Assembly: GCA_003054495.1 (NCBI GenBank)
Contig: CP028514.1
Coordinates: 112,501 to 176,500 of the forward strand
Direction: 5' to 3'
Length of the DNA: 64,000 nucleotides
Origin: Carboxydocella thermautotrophica
GTDB lineage: Bacteria; Bacillota; GCA-003054495; Carboxydocellales; Carboxydocellaceae
The position numbers and the translations under genes are program-made. Shown in pieces: positions 56,001 through 63,434 of this stretch (position 1 is the first letter of the stretch; every line of letters starts with the position of its first letter). The notes below the pieces were generated by a model. That model ran no database searches. It was not told the DNA's origin and saw nothing but the letters and a program-made list of their open reading frames with translations.

Positions 56001-56908
56001 GGGTAAGCGGCTTAACAATCTTAATGGCTGCGGCACTGGCTCTGCTGCAAAGTGGTATGAAACGCCTGCTTATTTATCATACGGTAAGCCAAATGGGTTA
56101 TATCATCTTAGGAGTCAGCCTGGGCTCTTCTTTAGGTATGGCTGGAGGATTATTGCATTTAGTTAACCATATGCTGTTTAAGAACCTGCTGTTCTTAGTT
56201 GCCGGTGCCATTATGGTGAAAACCGGTATTGAAAACCTGGACAAGTTAGGAGGAATTGGCAGGAAAATGCCGGTAACTCTGGGGGCCTTTGCGATTGGGG
56301 CATTTTCTATTGCTGGCATTCCGCCTTTTAATGGTTTTACCTCTAAATGGATAATCTATGAAGCTGCCATGGAGAAAGGATATGTGTTTTTAGCGATATT
56401 CTCCTTGTTAGCAAGTGTTTTAACCTTAGCTTCTTTTCTTAAATTTTTACATTCTGCCTTTTTCGGACAATTACCGAAGGAGTTAGAGAATGTAACTGAA
56501 GCACCGTGGACAATGCAAATTCCTATGGTAATTCTGGCTGTTTTGTGTGTAGTTTTTGGGGTTTTCCCTGGTATACCACTTACTACCATTGCGGCCATCG
56601 AAAGCTGGTTGGGTCTAACCCCGGTTTCAGCTTCGCTCTTTGGGATTGATTCCGGGCTGGGGGCGTGGAACGCCGGAGTTATCGCTGCAGTATTGGCAAT
56701 AGCCTTCATTGCAGGTGTAAGTGTCTACTTTATTGGCAACGGGAAAATCAGATATACAAAAATCTATACTTGTGGAGTAACTGATTTAACAGCCGAAGAA
56801 GTGCATGTTAATTCCCATAATCTTTATGAATCGCCCAAAGGCCTGGTTAAACAGTGCATTAAAGTTTTATACCGGATTACCGGTCTGGGTAAGGGGGTGG
56901 AATTGTGA
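53084..56908 (+). CDS. cooM: CooM, large antiporter-like membrane subunit of the CO-induced hydrogenase
   Basis: The protein of 1274 residues consists of antiporter-like modules related to NuoL/M/N and MrpA/D. The block pattern KGIGxxMPVTxxxF...PPFNGFxSKF occurs three times (about residues 105-160, 585-640, 1050-1105). The second and third modules also have the upstream half with the key Glu (FYVYWELMTW; FFAFWEIMSS) and Lys-rich helix. The first module lacks this half. CooM should translocate ions as CooH reduces protons. GTG 53084 is chosen (AAGGAGG 8 nt upstream), in line with the predicted transcript start. It overlaps cooK (GTGA). Confidence 0.9.
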   Translation: MNFGSLFSESSVLALFGAIVILAGELIALKQMKNLIRLLTISSIAEIGYVLLGLGLGTYEGTSGALLHLEYQIVMRALVFVAAAALIARERSDSIEKLKGIGKAMPVTATLFGFGLFSVMGLSPFKGSISKFLIIYAAIASGHWFYAAIATLGSILEAIYFLLIFQKLCFEQPAQSGASTEKVREASPVLLAAMLVLSGLTALMGLLPEPFIHSVEYMTAVLLGKSAQLPAFESPWSILVLVPYVGGFIVYLVGRFSAVLRNILAVALTGTTVYLTWQGGDFDSLSRFFALIMAFIGFLVTLYSIGYFKDKPHTNRYFFFLFLMIGTLLGLTTSKHLGNFYVYWELMTWTSYFLVIQEQTEKALRAGFKYFIMCTSGAYIMHFAILTLHVKLGTFDMAAISANLPELTPSLMLAVLGMFIIGFGVKTGLVPLHSWLPDAHPVAPSSISAPMSGILTKTGIYGLVRILFVVFGAGLLTELGTTGQFSTIGFIISMLGALTLLYGEIMALRQTDIKKMLAYSTMAQVGEIAVTLGIGTYLSLVGALYHVLNHAIMKNLLFLAVGALIYRLKSQEISKFKGIGRVMPVTSLCFSIGILAIMGLPPFNGFISKFLMLYASVQSGHLAVAGLILLGSIIGAFYYLKLVRVIFFEKYEGPAVKEAPITMLIPVGILTGLTVFNGLYPQAGLALVKPVVDMIAAKGHMATTAIPDVTIAWPLMAVIPMVGALVTYLLGRRSARVSGWLAVATMVATLITVLTVSSGHDIFSRSFALLIAFIGVVNLFYSLGYMDHGHAQNRFYAFFLLMIGGLLGVAVSKDLFSFFAFWEIMSSWTLYFVIIHEETREALQEGFKYFIFNYAGASLMFLGLLVLTASTGTFEMSELAGRLSALPTGLVAFGLILMLIGFAMKAAMLPFRIDYQMHPPTAPTPVSGYISSVLLKSAPFGMVKLFYVFGGISLISKLGLAGGIPSLMYIVAWVSGLTILMAAALALLQSGMKRLLIYHTVSQMGYIILGVSLGSSLGMAGGLLHLVNHMLFKNLLFLVAGAIMVKTGIENLDKLGGIGRKMPVTLGAFAIGAFSIAGIPPFNGFTSKWIIYEAAMEKGYVFLAIFSLLASVLTLASFLKFLHSAFFGQLPKELENVTEAPWTMQIPMVILAVLCVVFGVFPGIPLTTIAAIESWLGLTPVSASLFGIDSGLGAWNAGVIAAVLAIAFIAGVSVYFIGNGKIRYTKIYTCGVTDLTAEEVHVNSHNLYESPKGLVKQCIKVLYRITGLGKGVEL

Positions 56909-57870
56909 CGGATGTTGTACAACTAATCTTTAATTTGTTGCTCTTTCCCGGGGGTTTGTTTGCTATAGTCGTTGGCTTGTTCCTTATGGGAATTGACCGT
57001 AAGATTGTTGCCCGAATACAGAGGCGGGTTGGACCCCCTATTTTCCAGCCCTTTATTGACCTGGTCAAACTAGCCAGGAAGGAGGTAGTTGTGCCGGAGA
57101 CTGCGCATCTGCAGGCATTCAGGTTAGCGCCATTGCTGGGGTTTGCCGGGATGATGGTGGCCGTTACCTTGATACCTATTGCTGGCGTATACAAGGGTCT
57201 TGAGTTTTCGGGAGATTTGCTGGTTGTGCTTTATTTGCTGGCATTACCTGCCATTGCTTTGATGGTCGGTGGCTCTGCTTCCAGCTCACCCTTTGGAGCT
57301 GTAGGTTTTTCCAGGGAAATGGTCATGATGATGTCCTATGAACTGCCGTTACTGGTAGTACTGGTAACCGTTGCTTTGAAAGTTGGATTGGCAACGGGTG
57401 GAATTGCTACTTTCTCTTTAAGTGAAATTGTGAGGTACCAGCTGGAAAACGGGGCATTACTTTTTGATTACACCATGTTACCGGCTTTACTGGCTTTTCT
57501 GGTTTTCATTCCAGGTAACATGGGGGTAGTTCCCTTTGATATCCCCGAAGCAGAAACTGAAATTGTCGAAGGTCCGCTTCTGGAATATTCCGGCACTTCT
57601 TTGGCTTTATTTAAACTAACAAGTTCCTTAAAAATGGTTGTGGTACTGGGTTTAGCCATAGCCCTCTTTTTTCCGACACCTCTGGGTGAAAACATGTTGC
57701 TTAACCTGTTGTGGTATATCTTAAAATGTTTAATTTTAATGGTAATATCCATTACCGTTGTGCGTGCCAGTACAGGAAGGGTTCGAATCGACCAGGCCTT
57801 TAAATTTTATCTGAAGTATCCTACCGCACTGGCATTAATCAGCCTGGTATTAACGTTGTTACAAAGATGA
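56905..57870 (+). CDS. cooK: CooK, membrane subunit (NuoH/HycD-like)
   Basis: The 321-residue protein has about eight hydrophobic segments and the NuoH-family cytoplasmic loop RRVGPPIFQPFIDLVKL near residue 45, plus VPFDIPEAETEIVEGP near residue 210. It is the subunit joining the hydrogenase module to the membrane arm. The start GTG overlaps the cooM stop. cooL follows after 15 nt. Confidence 0.95.
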   Translation: MTDVVQLIFNLLLFPGGLFAIVVGLFLMGIDRKIVARIQRRVGPPIFQPFIDLVKLARKEVVVPETAHLQAFRLAPLLGFAGMMVAVTLIPIAGVYKGLEFSGDLLVVLYLLALPAIALMVGGSASSSPFGAVGFSREMVMMMSYELPLLVVLVTVALKVGLATGGIATFSLSEIVRYQLENGALLFDYTMLPALLAFLVFIPGNMGVVPFDIPEAETEIVEGPLLEYSGTSLALFKLTSSLKMVVVLGLAIALFFPTPLGENMLLNLLWYILKCLILMVISITVVRASTGRVRIDQAFKFYLKYPTALALISLVLTLLQR

Positions 57871-57885
57871 CAGGGAGGTGGCAGG

Positions 57886-58317
57886 ATGAAAGAACTAATG
57901 CGAAAAGTTGCCAGAAAATCACCGTGGTTGTACCGCATAAATGCAGGATCCTGTAATGGCTGTGATGTGGAACTGGCAACCACGGCATGCATTCCCCGTT
58001 ATGATGTTGAGCGCCTGGGCTGTAAGTATTGTGGGAGCCCAAAGCATGCTGACATCGTGTTGATTACCGGACCTCTTACTGCCCGGGTTAAGGAAAAGGT
58101 TTTGCGTCTTTACGATGAAATTCCTGACCCTAAAGTGACGGTAGCTATCGGTGTGTGTCCGATATCTGGAGGAGTGTTTAGAGACAGTTATGCTATTGCC
58201 GGGCCGATTGACAACTTTATTCCGGTAGATGTAAATGTGCCTGGCTGTCCTCCCAGACCCCAGGCGATTATTGATGGGATAGTTGAAGCCATCAAAATTT
58301 GGGAAACCAGGCTGTAA
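57886..58317 (+). CDS. cooL: CooL, small hydrogenase subunit (NuoB/HycG-like)
   Basis: The 143-residue protein has the proximal [4Fe-4S] ligands of the NuoB family: CNGCDVE near residue 23, IGVCPISGG near residue 87 and PGCPPRP near residue 116. It passes electrons to the Ni-Fe site in CooH. GGGAGGTGG precedes the ATG. Confidence 0.95.
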   Translation: MKELMRKVARKSPWLYRINAGSCNGCDVELATTACIPRYDVERLGCKYCGSPKHADIVLITGPLTARVKEKVLRLYDEIPDPKVTVAIGVCPISGGVFRDSYAIAGPIDNFIPVDVNVPGCPPRPQAIIDGIVEAIKIWETRL

Positions 58318-58330
58318 AGGAGAGTCACCC

Positions 58331-58828
58331 ATGGCTTCTTTTTTAAAAATAGCTATTCGCAATTTGTTCAAGAAACCGTCTACTGACCCTTATCCCTTTG
58401 GTGAAACTTTTGTTCCCAAGGGACTGAGAGGTAAAGCCCAGTATAATGCCAGGGCCTGTGTGGCCTGTAGAATGTGTGAGTACGTTTGCGCAGGGGGAGC
58501 AATCCAAATCAGGGAAGTGGCCGATAAAAGCGGCCTGGAGTTCATACTCTGGCATAATACATGTACCTTTTGCGGCCTTTGCGAACATTACTGCCCTACT
58601 AAAGCAATTCGCTTAACTGAAGATTATCATACAACTCACAGGCAAGAGGACAAATACAGATATGTGGAAAAAGGCTTCATTAAATATGTAAATTGTGCCC
58701 GGTGTGATACACCGATGGTGCCGATAGCCCCTGAGCTATTTAATGTAGCTTTTGAACAAGTTAACACGGATATTGAAAAATTAAGGCATTTATGCCCCAA
58801 ATGCCGCCAGGAACGGGCCCTTCGCTGA
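58331..58828 (+). CDS. cooX: CooX, two-[4Fe-4S] ferredoxin-like subunit (NuoI/HycF-like)
   Basis: The 165-residue product carries two cluster motifs, CVACRMCEYVC (near residue 43) and CTFCGLCEHYC (near residue 77). It also has an extra C-terminal zinc- or cluster-type set (CARC near residue 117 and CPKC near residue 158). It links CooF-derived electrons to CooL. Start ATG 58331 follows AAAGGAGAG. Confidence 0.93.
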   Translation: MASFLKIAIRNLFKKPSTDPYPFGETFVPKGLRGKAQYNARACVACRMCEYVCAGGAIQIREVADKSGLEFILWHNTCTFCGLCEHYCPTKAIRLTEDYHTTHRQEDKYRYVEKGFIKYVNCARCDTPMVPIAPELFNVAFEQVNTDIEKLRHLCPKCRQERALR

Positions 58829-58845
58829 GAAGAGGAGGAAACAGG

Positions 58846-59388
58846 ATGAAGCGGGATATTCAGGAGGAATTTGCAGAAAAATTAGCCCGGGTAGTGGGTG
58901 ATGGATTCTCCTTGCGCTGGGAAACAGATTCTAAGGGAGTGGTTACTGGTTGGTGCAGGCTCCGTGACCACCGCCATATTACAAACGTGGCTTTGATAGT
59001 GGCAAGCCTGGGCGGCCGGGTAATTACTATTACAGCTTATAAAACTAAAGATGCTCAACAGAGAGATGGGCATGAAATCGCCTACCATTTTGATCTGGAT
59101 GGTTGTACTTGTACAGTTACGATTGAAATACCCCGTGATAGTGGTAAAGTCAATTCCATTACTCCGATATTAAAAAGTGCTGATTGGACGGAACGCGAAT
59201 TGCAAGAATTATATGGTATTGAAGTGGTCGGCCATCCCAATCCCAGGAGATTGTTCCTCGATGAAACTATTGATGAAGGAATAATGGATAAATTGATTCC
59301 TTTATCAGTTGCTATGAATGGAGCAACCAGTAAAACTTTGTGGGAAAAGGTCCTTGCAGCTATTTCCCAGGAGGGGGATATTAAATGA
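58846..59388 (+). CDS. cooU: CooU (NuoC/HycE N-terminal-like) subunit
   Basis: The 180-residue product matches the 30-kDa NuoC-type subunit: a beta/alpha domain with PILKSADWTERELQELYGIE (20 residues) near residue 105, followed by HPNPRRLFLDE. In group 4 hydrogenases this part is either fused to or paired with the large subunit. The ATG at 58846 follows AGAGGAGGA. Its stop overlaps the cooH start (ATGA). Confidence 0.93.
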   Translation: MKRDIQEEFAEKLARVVGDGFSLRWETDSKGVVTGWCRLRDHRHITNVALIVASLGGRVITITAYKTKDAQQRDGHEIAYHFDLDGCTCTVTIEIPRDSGKVNSITPILKSADWTERELQELYGIEVVGHPNPRRLFLDETIDEGIMDKLIPLSVAMNGATSKTLWEKVLAAISQEGDIK

Positions 59389-60467
59389 GCACTTATACAA
59401 TCCCCGTAGGCCCGCTGCATGTGGCGCTGGAAGAACCGATGTATTTCCGGGTACAGGTTGAAGGAGAGACTATCGTGGGCCTGGATATAACGGCAGGGCA
59501 TGTGCATCGCGGTATGGAATATTTGGTAATGAAGCGAAATATTTACCAAAATCTAACTTTAATTGAACGTGTTTGTTCCCTCTGTTCCAACAACCATCCC
59601 TTTACCTACTGTATGGCCCTTGAAAAAATTGCCGGTATCAAAATTCCGGAAAGAGCTGAATATCTAAGGGTTATTGCTGATGAAATAAAGAGAATAGCTT
59701 CTAACTTGTTTAATGCTGCTATGCTGGCTCATATCATAGGCTTTGATTCATTATTTATGCATGTCATGGAGTTACGGGAGATAGTCCAGGATGCTAAAGA
59801 GACTGTTTATGGCAATCGGATGGATTTGGCCGCAAATTGCATTGGCGGCGTAAAATATGACCTCTCCGATGAAAAGATTAAATATCTGAAGCAGCAATTA
59901 GATAAGTTGAAAAAGCCACTGGAAGAAATTATTGACATCTATATGAACAATAAGTTTGTGCGCGCTCGGACTGAAGGAGTAGGGATTTTACCTAAAGAGG
60001 AAGCCATTCGCTATGGCGTGGTTGGTCCTGTAGCCAGAGGGTCCGGGATAGATTATGATGTGCGGGTCAAGAGTCCTTATGCTGCTTATGACAAGATTAA
60101 ATTTAATGTTGCTGTCGAGAATGGTTGTGATGTTAGAGCAAGAGCCATAGTCAGGTTGAGGGAAATTCAGGAAGCTATCAATATCATGGAACAATGTCTA
60201 AAAGAATTGCCTGACGGTCCAACTTGTATAGATTATTTGCCGGAGATACCTGCCGGGGAAGCTGTAGCCAAGTCAGAAGCGCCGCGGGGAGAATTGATTT
60301 ATTATCTCCGCACAAACGGCTCTGATATGCCGGAACGGATTAAATGGCGGGTGCCTACTTATATGAACTGGGAAGCGCTCAATGTGATGATGCCAGGAAA
60401 TAAGGTCTCTGACATATCGCTTATTATTTGCAGTATTGATCCCTGTATCTCCTGTACCGAAAGATAA
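59385..60467 (+). CDS. cooH: CooH, [NiFe] hydrogenase large subunit
   Basis: CooH reduces protons to H2 with electrons from CO. The 360-residue protein has the Ni-binding pairs RVCSLCSNNH (near residue 63) and DPCISCTER at the very C-terminus. It ends two residues after the last Cys pair, so there is no peptide for a maturation protease to remove, as also reported for Rhodospirillum CooH. HypA follows immediately for nickel supply. Confidence 0.96.
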   Translation: MSTYTIPVGPLHVALEEPMYFRVQVEGETIVGLDITAGHVHRGMEYLVMKRNIYQNLTLIERVCSLCSNNHPFTYCMALEKIAGIKIPERAEYLRVIADEIKRIASNLFNAAMLAHIIGFDSLFMHVMELREIVQDAKETVYGNRMDLAANCIGGVKYDLSDEKIKYLKQQLDKLKKPLEEIIDIYMNNKFVRARTEGVGILPKEEAIRYGVVGPVARGSGIDYDVRVKSPYAAYDKIKFNVAVENGCDVRARAIVRLREIQEAINIMEQCLKELPDGPTCIDYLPEIPAGEAVAKSEAPRGELIYYLRTNGSDMPERIKWRVPTYMNWEALNVMMPGNKVSDISLIICSIDPCISCTER

Positions 60468-60484
60468 TGAAAGGATGCGGCGCC

Positions 60485-60829
60485 ATGCATGAGATGGCGA
60501 TAGTGGATAGTCTTTTCCAGATTATCAATGTCAAGGTAAAAGAGCATCAAATTAGAAAAGTCTTAAAAGTGAAACTTAAGGTTGGCGAGATGACAGCGGT
60601 GGAAGATCTGACTTTAACTGCCTGTTTTGAGGCTTATGCTCAAAACACCGTTGTCGAGGGCGCGGAGCTGGTTATTGAGCGGGTGCCCCTGCAGGGAAAA
60701 TGTCGGCAGTGTACCAGTGTGTTCCGGGTTTCCAATTACAATTTCCAGTGCCCGCAATGTGAGAGCAGATTTGTAGAGATCGTTGCCGGAAGGGAGTTGT
60801 ACATTGAGGACCTGGAAGTAGAAAAATAG
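60485..60829 (+). CDS. hypA: Hydrogenase nickel-incorporation protein HypA
   Basis: HypA delivers nickel to the hydrogenase large subunit. The 114-residue protein begins MHE, with His2 the Ni ligand, and has the zinc site CRQC...CPQC near residues 73-94. The ATG at 60485 is required to give this N-terminus; an upstream in-frame ATG at 60467 would bury His2. It is embedded in the coo operon, so it serves CooH and possibly CooS. Confidence 0.96.
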   Translation: MHEMAIVDSLFQIINVKVKEHQIRKVLKVKLKVGEMTAVEDLTLTACFEAYAQNTVVEGAELVIERVPLQGKCRQCTSVFRVSNYNFQCPQCESRFVEIVAGRELYIEDLEVEK

Positions 60830-60855
60830 CTCAAACGGAAAGGAGGTGAACCTCG

Positions 60856-61437
60856 ATGGCGAGAGCTAAAGAGAATTTCTTTATTTACGCCGATCCCCAA
60901 AAGTGTCTGGGTTGCAAGAATTGTGAGATTGCCTGTGCTGTGGCTCATGCAGGTTGTGATCTACAAACTGCCGTAACCCAGGGCTTGCAATTACAGCCAA
61001 GAAACTCGGTGGTTCAAGTTGAGGACATGGTTATGCCCATTCAATGCAGACAATGTGAAGACGCGCCTTGTGCCCACGCCTGCCCTACCGGAGCAATCTA
61101 CGAAGAGGATAGGTTTGTTAAAATTAATGAAAGTAATTGTATTGGCTGTAAAGTGTGCACTATGGTTTGCCCCTTTGGAGCTATTATTGTAGCTAAAGAC
61201 ATAACAGATGAAGGTACTCACAGAACCCAAAAAGGTAAAGCCAGGAAATGTGATCTTTGTTTTAGCAGGACGCAGGATAGCGATGAATTTGCCTGCGCCT
61301 GTGTAGAGGCCTGTCCTACCAAAGCAATCATGCTGGTAGATTACGAAAGTTATCGTAAGAAACTTATTGAAGACAGAGGAAAGGAACTGGTAAGGGCTCA
61401 TGCTCATTCAAAGAACCATGGCCTAATGCGGAAATAA
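60856..61437 (+). CDS. cooF: CooF, polyferredoxin electron carrier
   Basis: The 193-residue protein has four [4Fe-4S] cysteine sets: CLGCKNCEIAC (near 17), CRQCEDAPCAHAC (near 64), CIGCKVCTMVC (near 95) and CDLC...CACVEAC (near 132-155). It carries electrons from CooS to the hydrogenase. AAAGGAGGTG precedes the ATG. cooS2 follows after 15 nt. Confidence 0.95.
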   Translation: MARAKENFFIYADPQKCLGCKNCEIACAVAHAGCDLQTAVTQGLQLQPRNSVVQVEDMVMPIQCRQCEDAPCAHACPTGAIYEEDRFVKINESNCIGCKVCTMVCPFGAIIVAKDITDEGTHRTQKGKARKCDLCFSRTQDSDEFACACVEACPTKAIMLVDYESYRKKLIEDRGKELVRAHAHSKNHGLMRK

Positions 61438-61452
61438 GCAGGGGGAGAGATT

Positions 61453-63363
61453 ATGAGTAAGATGAAAAATACCATAGATCCTGCTGTCAACTATTTGCTA
61501 CCTTTAGCAAAAAAGGCGGGAGTTGAAACTGTTTGGGATCGTTTTGCAGTTATGAAGCCCCAATGTGGTTTCGGAGAGCTGGGCGTCTGCTGCCGCATTT
61601 GCTGGAAGGGACCGTGTCGTATCGATCCTTTTGGCAATGGTCCCCAGAGAGGTGTTTGTGGGGCTGATGCCCACACCATAGTGGCACGCAACCTGGCTAG
61701 AATGATGGCTGCAGGTGCTGCTTCCCATTCCGATCACGGTCGCCACATCGCCTTAACTTTATTAGAAGTTGGCGAAGGACATGCACCTGCGTACCGGATT
61801 AAAGACGAGCAAAAGTTAAGAAATATAGCGGAAAAATTAAACCTGGCACCGGCAGGCAAAGATATACGGCAAATAGCAAAAGAAGTGGCTCAGGCTTCCC
61901 TGGATGATTATTCGCGGCAAAAGCGCAGCATACCCTGTAACTGGGCCAAAGTGACCATGACAGCTGAACGGGTGGAAAAACTGGTAGATCTGGAGGTTAT
62001 GCCCCATAACATTGATGCTGTTATCGCTGAGATTATGGCCCGAACTCATGTGGGTTGTGATGCCGATGCAGCCAACATTTTGCTCGGCGGATTAAAGGGA
62101 GCACTGGCTGATTATACCGGTATGTGTTTGTCAACTGAGCTGTCTGATGTCCTGTTTGGTACCCCTGAACCGGTAGTTACTCAGGCCAACCTTGGCGTGC
62201 TGAAGGAAGATGCTGTTAACATTGCGGTTCACGGTCATAACCCGTTACTTAGTGAAATTATTTGTGATGTCGCGTTGAAAATGAATGAAGAAGCTAAGAA
62301 AGCCGGGGCCAAAGACGGTATTAACATAGTGGGTATTTGTTGTACGGGTAATGAGGTGATGATGCGACGGGGGATTCCGCTGGCTACTAACTATCTATCC
62401 CAGGAAATGGCCATAGTTACAGGTGCTGTAGATGCGATGGTCGTAGATGTGCAGTGCATTATGCCTGCTCTTACCAGTGTAGCGGAGTGTTTCCATACTG
62501 AAGTAATCACCACTATGCCTGTAAATAAAATCACTGGCGCCACTCACATAGAGTTTCGGGAAGAATCGGCTGTGGAAAGCGCCAGGAAAATCGTAGAAGT
62601 GGCAATTGAGGCCTTTAAAAGACGGGATAAGCGCAAGGTCAACATTCCTGACTACAAGCAAACAGCCATTGCCGGTTTCAGTGCCGAGGCAATTCTAGCG
62701 GCCTTAAGCAAGCTAGATGCCAAAGACCCGTTAAAGCCATTGATAGATAATATCGTTAACGGTAATATTCAAGGAATTGCGTTGTTTGCAGGATGTAACA
62801 ATCCTAAGGCGATCCAGGACAATAACTTTATCACCATTGCGAAAGAGCTGGCGAAAAATAACGTCCTGATGCTGGCTACTGGTTGTGGAGCCGGTACCTT
62901 TGCTAAAACCGGTTTAATGACTCAGGAGGCAACCGAGGCTTATGCCGGTGAATCCTTGAAAGCTGTACTCACTGCTATTGGCAAGGCAGCCGGATTAAAC
63001 GGACCTTTGCCTTTAGTACTGCATATGGGATCTTGTGTAGATAATTCCAGGGCCGTTAATGTAGCCGTAGCTATAGCTAACAAGCTGGGAGTGGATTTAG
63101 ATAAACTGCCTCTTGTCGCCTCTGCTCCTGAGTTTATGTCGGAGAAGGCAGTAGCTATTGGGACCTGGGCAGTTACTCTGGGAATACCAACCCATATTGG
63201 AATAGTACCCCAGATTATGGGTTCCCCGGTAGTGGCTGAATTTTTAACTGAAAAAGCAAAAGAGTTGCTGGGTGGCTACTTTATAGTAGAAACCGATCCA
63301 GAACAAGCCGCTGCTAAACTGGTTGCCGCTATTAAGGAAAGACGTAAGGGTTTAGGGATTTAA
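61453..63363 (+). CDS. cooS: Carbon monoxide dehydrogenase catalytic subunit CooS, copy 2
   Basis: The 636-residue protein has all the cluster ligands: CGFGELGVCCRICWKGPC near residue 37, GVCGA, SVHGHNP-type IAVHGHNP (His), GICCTGNE, DVQCIMP, AGCNNP, ATGCGAG and MGSCVDNSR. Directly after cooF, it is the CODH expected to feed the hydrogenase. It differs throughout from copy 1, so the two are old paralogues, not a recent duplication. Confidence 0.96.
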   Translation: MSKMKNTIDPAVNYLLPLAKKAGVETVWDRFAVMKPQCGFGELGVCCRICWKGPCRIDPFGNGPQRGVCGADAHTIVARNLARMMAAGAASHSDHGRHIALTLLEVGEGHAPAYRIKDEQKLRNIAEKLNLAPAGKDIRQIAKEVAQASLDDYSRQKRSIPCNWAKVTMTAERVEKLVDLEVMPHNIDAVIAEIMARTHVGCDADAANILLGGLKGALADYTGMCLSTELSDVLFGTPEPVVTQANLGVLKEDAVNIAVHGHNPLLSEIICDVALKMNEEAKKAGAKDGINIVGICCTGNEVMMRRGIPLATNYLSQEMAIVTGAVDAMVVDVQCIMPALTSVAECFHTEVITTMPVNKITGATHIEFREESAVESARKIVEVAIEAFKRRDKRKVNIPDYKQTAIAGFSAEAILAALSKLDAKDPLKPLIDNIVNGNIQGIALFAGCNNPKAIQDNNFITIAKELAKNNVLMLATGCGAGTFAKTGLMTQEATEAYAGESLKAVLTAIGKAAGLNGPLPLVLHMGSCVDNSRAVNVAVAIANKLGVDLDKLPLVASAPEFMSEKAVAIGTWAVTLGIPTHIGIVPQIMGSPVVAEFLTEKAKELLGGYFIVETDPEQAAAKLVAAIKERRKGLGI

Positions 63364-63377
63364 ATTTTGTTAATGGG

Positions 63378-63411
63378 ACAGGATTAGGGCTCTTTGGAGC
63401 TCTAATCCTGT
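63378..63411 (+). promoter_or_regulatory. Strong hairpin between cooS2 and cooC2
   Basis: ACAGGATTAGGGCTC (63378-63392) pairs with GAGCTCTAATCCTGT (63397-63411), 15 bp with one G-U and a 4-base loop. There is no T run, so it is not a classical terminator. It may protect the upstream cooS message or attenuate cooC2. Confidence 0.7.
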
Positions 63412-63434
63412 TCTGATAGAGAGGAAGGTTAACT

